6,978 nucleotides of DNA from a candidate division TA06 bacterium DG_78. GTDB lineage: Bacteria > Hydrothermota > Tepidihabitantia > SM23-42. Below the pieces are notes generated by a model that was given only the letters and a program-made list of their open reading frames with translations, was not told the origin of the DNA and did no database searches. How positions within the stretch are numbered: the first letter of the stretch is position 1; every line of letters begins with the position of its first letter. The translations under genes and the position numbers were made by a program. Positions 4,834 through 6,978 of this stretch are shown piece by piece. The stretch covers positions 1-6,978 of the forward strand of contig LJNI01000123.1 of assembly GCA_001303225.1 (NCBI GenBank). The letters are read 5' to 3'.

Positions 4834-6438
4834 ATGAACACAAAATACATCTTTATCACGGGAGGTGTTGTTTCTTCACTCGGTAAAGGTGTTGCCACAT
4901 CATCAATCGGGCTCCTGTTAAAATCGTACGGACTCAAGGTCACCCTCCAGAAGATTGATCCGTACATCAATGTCGATCCGGGAACGATGAATCCGTATCA
5001 ACACGGAGAGGTTTTTGTTACAACCGATGGTGCAGAATGCGATCTCGATTTGGGACATTACGAACGATTTCTCAATGAAGCACTCACGAGAGACAGCAAC
5101 ATCACTACTGGACAGATATACTATTCTGTCATTGAAAAAGAACGAAGAGGTGAATATCTCGGCAAGACTGTCCAGGTTGTACCACACATAACCGATGAAA
5201 TTAAATCAAAAATAATGAAATTGGCTAATACCGATTCATTTGATGTTGTTATTACTGAGATTGGTGGCACAGTTGGTGATATCGAAGGTCAACCCTTTCT
5301 TGAAGCGGTCAGACAGATGAGGCTCGACCTCGGCAAACAAGATACGCTGTACATTCATCTGACCCTCGTGCCGTTTATCAAGGCTGCACGAGAATTTAAA
5401 ACGAAACCAACACAGCATTCTGTACGAGAGCTCCGAGCCATTGGTATTCAACCTGACATTCTCCTCTGTCGGAGCGACTCCTGGCTCACTGGTGACGAAC
5501 GGAAAAAAATATCACTCTTCTGCAATGTTCCGGTTGAAGCAGTCATCGACGCAATCGACGTTGAATGCATTTATGAAATTCCACTCATCTTACATCAACA
5601 AAATCTCGATAAAATGATTTTATCATATCTCGGGATTGAAGCAAAAGAACCAGATTTAGAAGAATGGAGGCTTTTTGTTGAAAATGCAAAATCGCCCACG
5701 AAAACTGTCGAAATTGCAATTTGTGGTAAATACATTGAATTGAGAGATGCCTATAAGAGCATTATGGAGGCCCTCTATCATGCAGCAGTTGCAAATGATG
5801 CTCGATTAAAATTGAAGTGGATTGATACCGATCGGATTGAAGACGACATAAAACTCGGCAATACCCTAGCATATGCAGACGGCATCCTTGTACCTGGTGG
5901 CTTTGGTATGAGAGGTGTAGAAGGTAAAATTAAAATAGTTAAGTATGCACGTGAGATGAAAAAACCATTCTTGGGGATATGTCTCGGCATGCAGTGTCAG
6001 GTTATTGAGTATGCAAGAAATATCTGCGGCATGCAAGGTGCGAATTCCACGGAATTTGATGACAGCACAGCATATCCAGTGATTGACCTGCTCCCTGGAC
6101 AGAAGAGGATCAAAAATAAAGGTGGAACAATGCGGTTAGGAGATTGGCCCTGCCGTTTAGAAACAAAAACACTCGCCCAAAGAATATATAGGAAGGATCT
6201 AATACACGAAAGGCACCGTCACCGCTATGAAGTAAATCCCAAGTACATAAAAGCACTAACCAAAAAAGGGTTAATTTTTTCTGGCACATCTCCAAATGGC
6301 AAATTGATGGAGATCGCAGAAATTACCGATCATCCATTTTTCATTGGAACACAATTTCATCCAGAATTTACATCACGGCCATTAGCGCCAAACCCAATAT
6401 TCTATCAATTCATCAAAAAATCACTGAAAAAAATTTAA
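4834..6438 (+). CDS. pyrG: CTP synthase (glutamine-hydrolysing)
   Basis: A complete 534-aa enzyme that converts UTP to CTP using ATP and glutamine, the last step of de novo pyrimidine nucleotide synthesis; it acts as a cytosolic tetramer. The N-terminal amidoligase domain (about 1-270) opens with FITGGVVSSLGKG (Lys18 in the P-loop) and contains KIDPYINVDPGTMNPYQHGE, LDLGHYERF, EIGGTVGDIEG and KTKPTQHSV. The C-terminal class I glutamine amidotransferase domain has the oxyanion strand PGGFGMRG, nucleophile Cys383 in GICLGMQ, and His509/Glu511 in QFHPEF, a complete triad. GANSTEFD and KGGTMRLG are also present. Length matches the family (E. coli 545). ATG 4834 gives the canonical N-terminus, although no ribosome binding site precedes it. 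The gene downstream overlaps the stop by one base, linking CTP supply with envelope lipid synthesis. Confidence 0.98.
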   Translation: MNTKYIFITGGVVSSLGKGVATSSIGLLLKSYGLKVTLQKIDPYINVDPGTMNPYQHGEVFVTTDGAECDLDLGHYERFLNEALTRDSNITTGQIYYSVIEKERRGEYLGKTVQVVPHITDEIKSKIMKLANTDSFDVVITEIGGTVGDIEGQPFLEAVRQMRLDLGKQDTLYIHLTLVPFIKAAREFKTKPTQHSVRELRAIGIQPDILLCRSDSWLTGDERKKISLFCNVPVEAVIDAIDVECIYEIPLILHQQNLDKMILSYLGIEAKEPDLEEWRLFVENAKSPTKTVEIAICGKYIELRDAYKSIMEALYHAAVANDARLKLKWIDTDRIEDDIKLGNTLAYADGILVPGGFGMRGVEGKIKIVKYAREMKKPFLGICLGMQCQVIEYARNICGMQGANSTEFDDSTAYPVIDLLPGQKRIKNKGGTMRLGDWPCRLETKTLAQRIYRKDLIHERHRHRYEVNPKYIKALTKKGLIFSGTSPNGKLMEIAEITDHPFFIGTQFHPEFTSRPLAPNPIFYQFIKKSLKKI

Positions 6439-6978
6439 TGCACTTTATCATAGAAGCAGTTGTGCTATCAACAATGTACATGCTCTATTGGTTCAATAGA
6501 GAGAGACGAAAATATCTAAAAAAACGTATCGGGGCTGGTGCACTCCTGAACATCTACCGTACAGCACGAAATTTCAGCTTTATGTTACAAAGAAGAGAAT
6601 TATGCCTCAAGGGCAACACACACCTCTTGCACCGAGGAAGTATTCTCTACTCTTTCCATTATGGTGTTTGGGAATTAATGCCAGCCACACTGAGGAAACG
6701 AGGGTATAAGTTGGGAATTATTGTCAATAGTTACTATAATAGGGATAAAAATCTTATCACGTATTACTTAGATAAATTCTTACATTATTTCAGATCACAT
6801 AGTGGAGTAGAGATATTCCATAAAGAAGATGTGGCGAAAATAATAAAATTTATAAAAAGTGGCGGCCTGCTGGGAATACTTGTCGATGGCAATAGTTTTT
6901 ATACAAAATATGGCAAAGTACAAAAACTGGCACACCTCTGCAATGCTCCGTTAGTGCCATTTGCTGCATACCGCCAAA
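6438..6978 (+). CDS. LpxL/HtrB-like lipid A (LPS) acyltransferase family protein, N-terminal part (3' truncated by window edge)
   Basis: The first 180 codons of a protein whose start overlaps the pyrG stop (TAATG), implying translational coupling; there is no separate Shine-Dalgarno. Residues 1-18 are hydrophobic and could anchor the protein in the inner membrane. FHYGVWELMP contains the HX4(D/E) acyltransferase motif as His74 to Glu79, the catalytic signature of the LpxL/LpxM and PIM acyltransferase group. Further on, GGLLGILVDGNSF and LAHLCNAPLVPFAAYR match the family pattern in which a substrate pocket precedes 'tgAPvvP...R'. Members move acyl chains from acyl-ACP onto Kdo2-lipid A precursors at the inner membrane. 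His74 lies earlier than in E. coli LpxL (about 130), so the N-terminus is short. The exact substrate cannot be told from the part visible; phosphatidylinositol mannoside-type acyltransferases share these motifs. Confidence 0.82.
   Translation, partial: MHFIIEAVVLSTMYMLYWFNRERRKYLKKRIGAGALLNIYRTARNFSFMLQRRELCLKGNTHLLHRGSILYSFHYGVWELMPATLRKRGYKLGIIVNSYYNRDKNLITYYLDKFLHYFRSHSGVEIFHKEDVAKIIKFIKSGGLLGILVDGNSFYTKYGKVQKLAHLCNAPLVPFAAYRQ

Noticed and set aside
6927..6941. TGGCACACCTCTGCA as a sigma54 -24/-12 promoter
   Set aside because: GG and GC are separated by 9 bp instead of the required 10, and the site lies inside the acyltransferase coding region.

Overview
The window looks like chromosomal DNA from a Gram-negative-type (two-membrane) bacterium with A+T-rich DNA. 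The evidence is a beta-subunit (GlyS-type) glycyl-tRNA synthetase, a bacterial-type AspRS with its inserted domain, a bactofilin-like envelope protein, and a lipid A/LPS-type acyltransferase. The combination and codon style would fit an uncultured candidate phylum (for example the WOR-3/Stahlbacteria or Cloacimonadota neighbourhood), but this is an impression and not something the sequence proves. All genes lie on the + strand and coding density is high.

Layout. (1) 2-322 is the C-terminal end of glyS. (2) 326-2020 is aspS, complete, but with no ATG, GTG or TTG at its expected start. The start that fits both the Shine-Dalgarno sequence and the family alignment is an ATC directly after the glyS stop, in the same frame. 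(3) 2021-2145 is an intergenic region holding a short AT hairpin, five AGYGC motifs spaced 9-10 bp, a sigma70-like promoter and a strong Shine-Dalgarno. (4) 2146-3303 is a secreted or membrane protein with a bactofilin-like beta-repeat domain followed by several membrane segments. (5) 3310-4641, 6 bp downstream, is an NtrC-family response regulator (receiver, sigma54 AAA+ and Fis-type HTH). (6) 4642-4833 is an intergenic region full of short inverted and direct repeats that ends in a near-consensus promoter. (7) 4834-6438 is pyrG (CTP synthase), whose promoter position predicts a leaderless mRNA. (8) 6438-6978 is the start of an LpxL/HtrB-like acyltransferase that overlaps the pyrG stop by one base and runs off the window.

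How the genes fit together. glyS-aspS is a tRNA-charging pair, probably co-transcribed. The bactofilin-like gene and the NtrC-type regulator look like a two-gene unit; no sensor kinase is in view. pyrG makes CTP, which is needed for nucleic acids, phospholipids and CMP-Kdo, and is translationally coupled to an envelope-lipid acyltransferase. I see no obvious mobile element, CRISPR array, tRNA or rRNA. The most interesting signals are the missing canonical aspS start, the leaderless pyrG arrangement, and the repeat clusters that abut the -35 boxes of both promoters.
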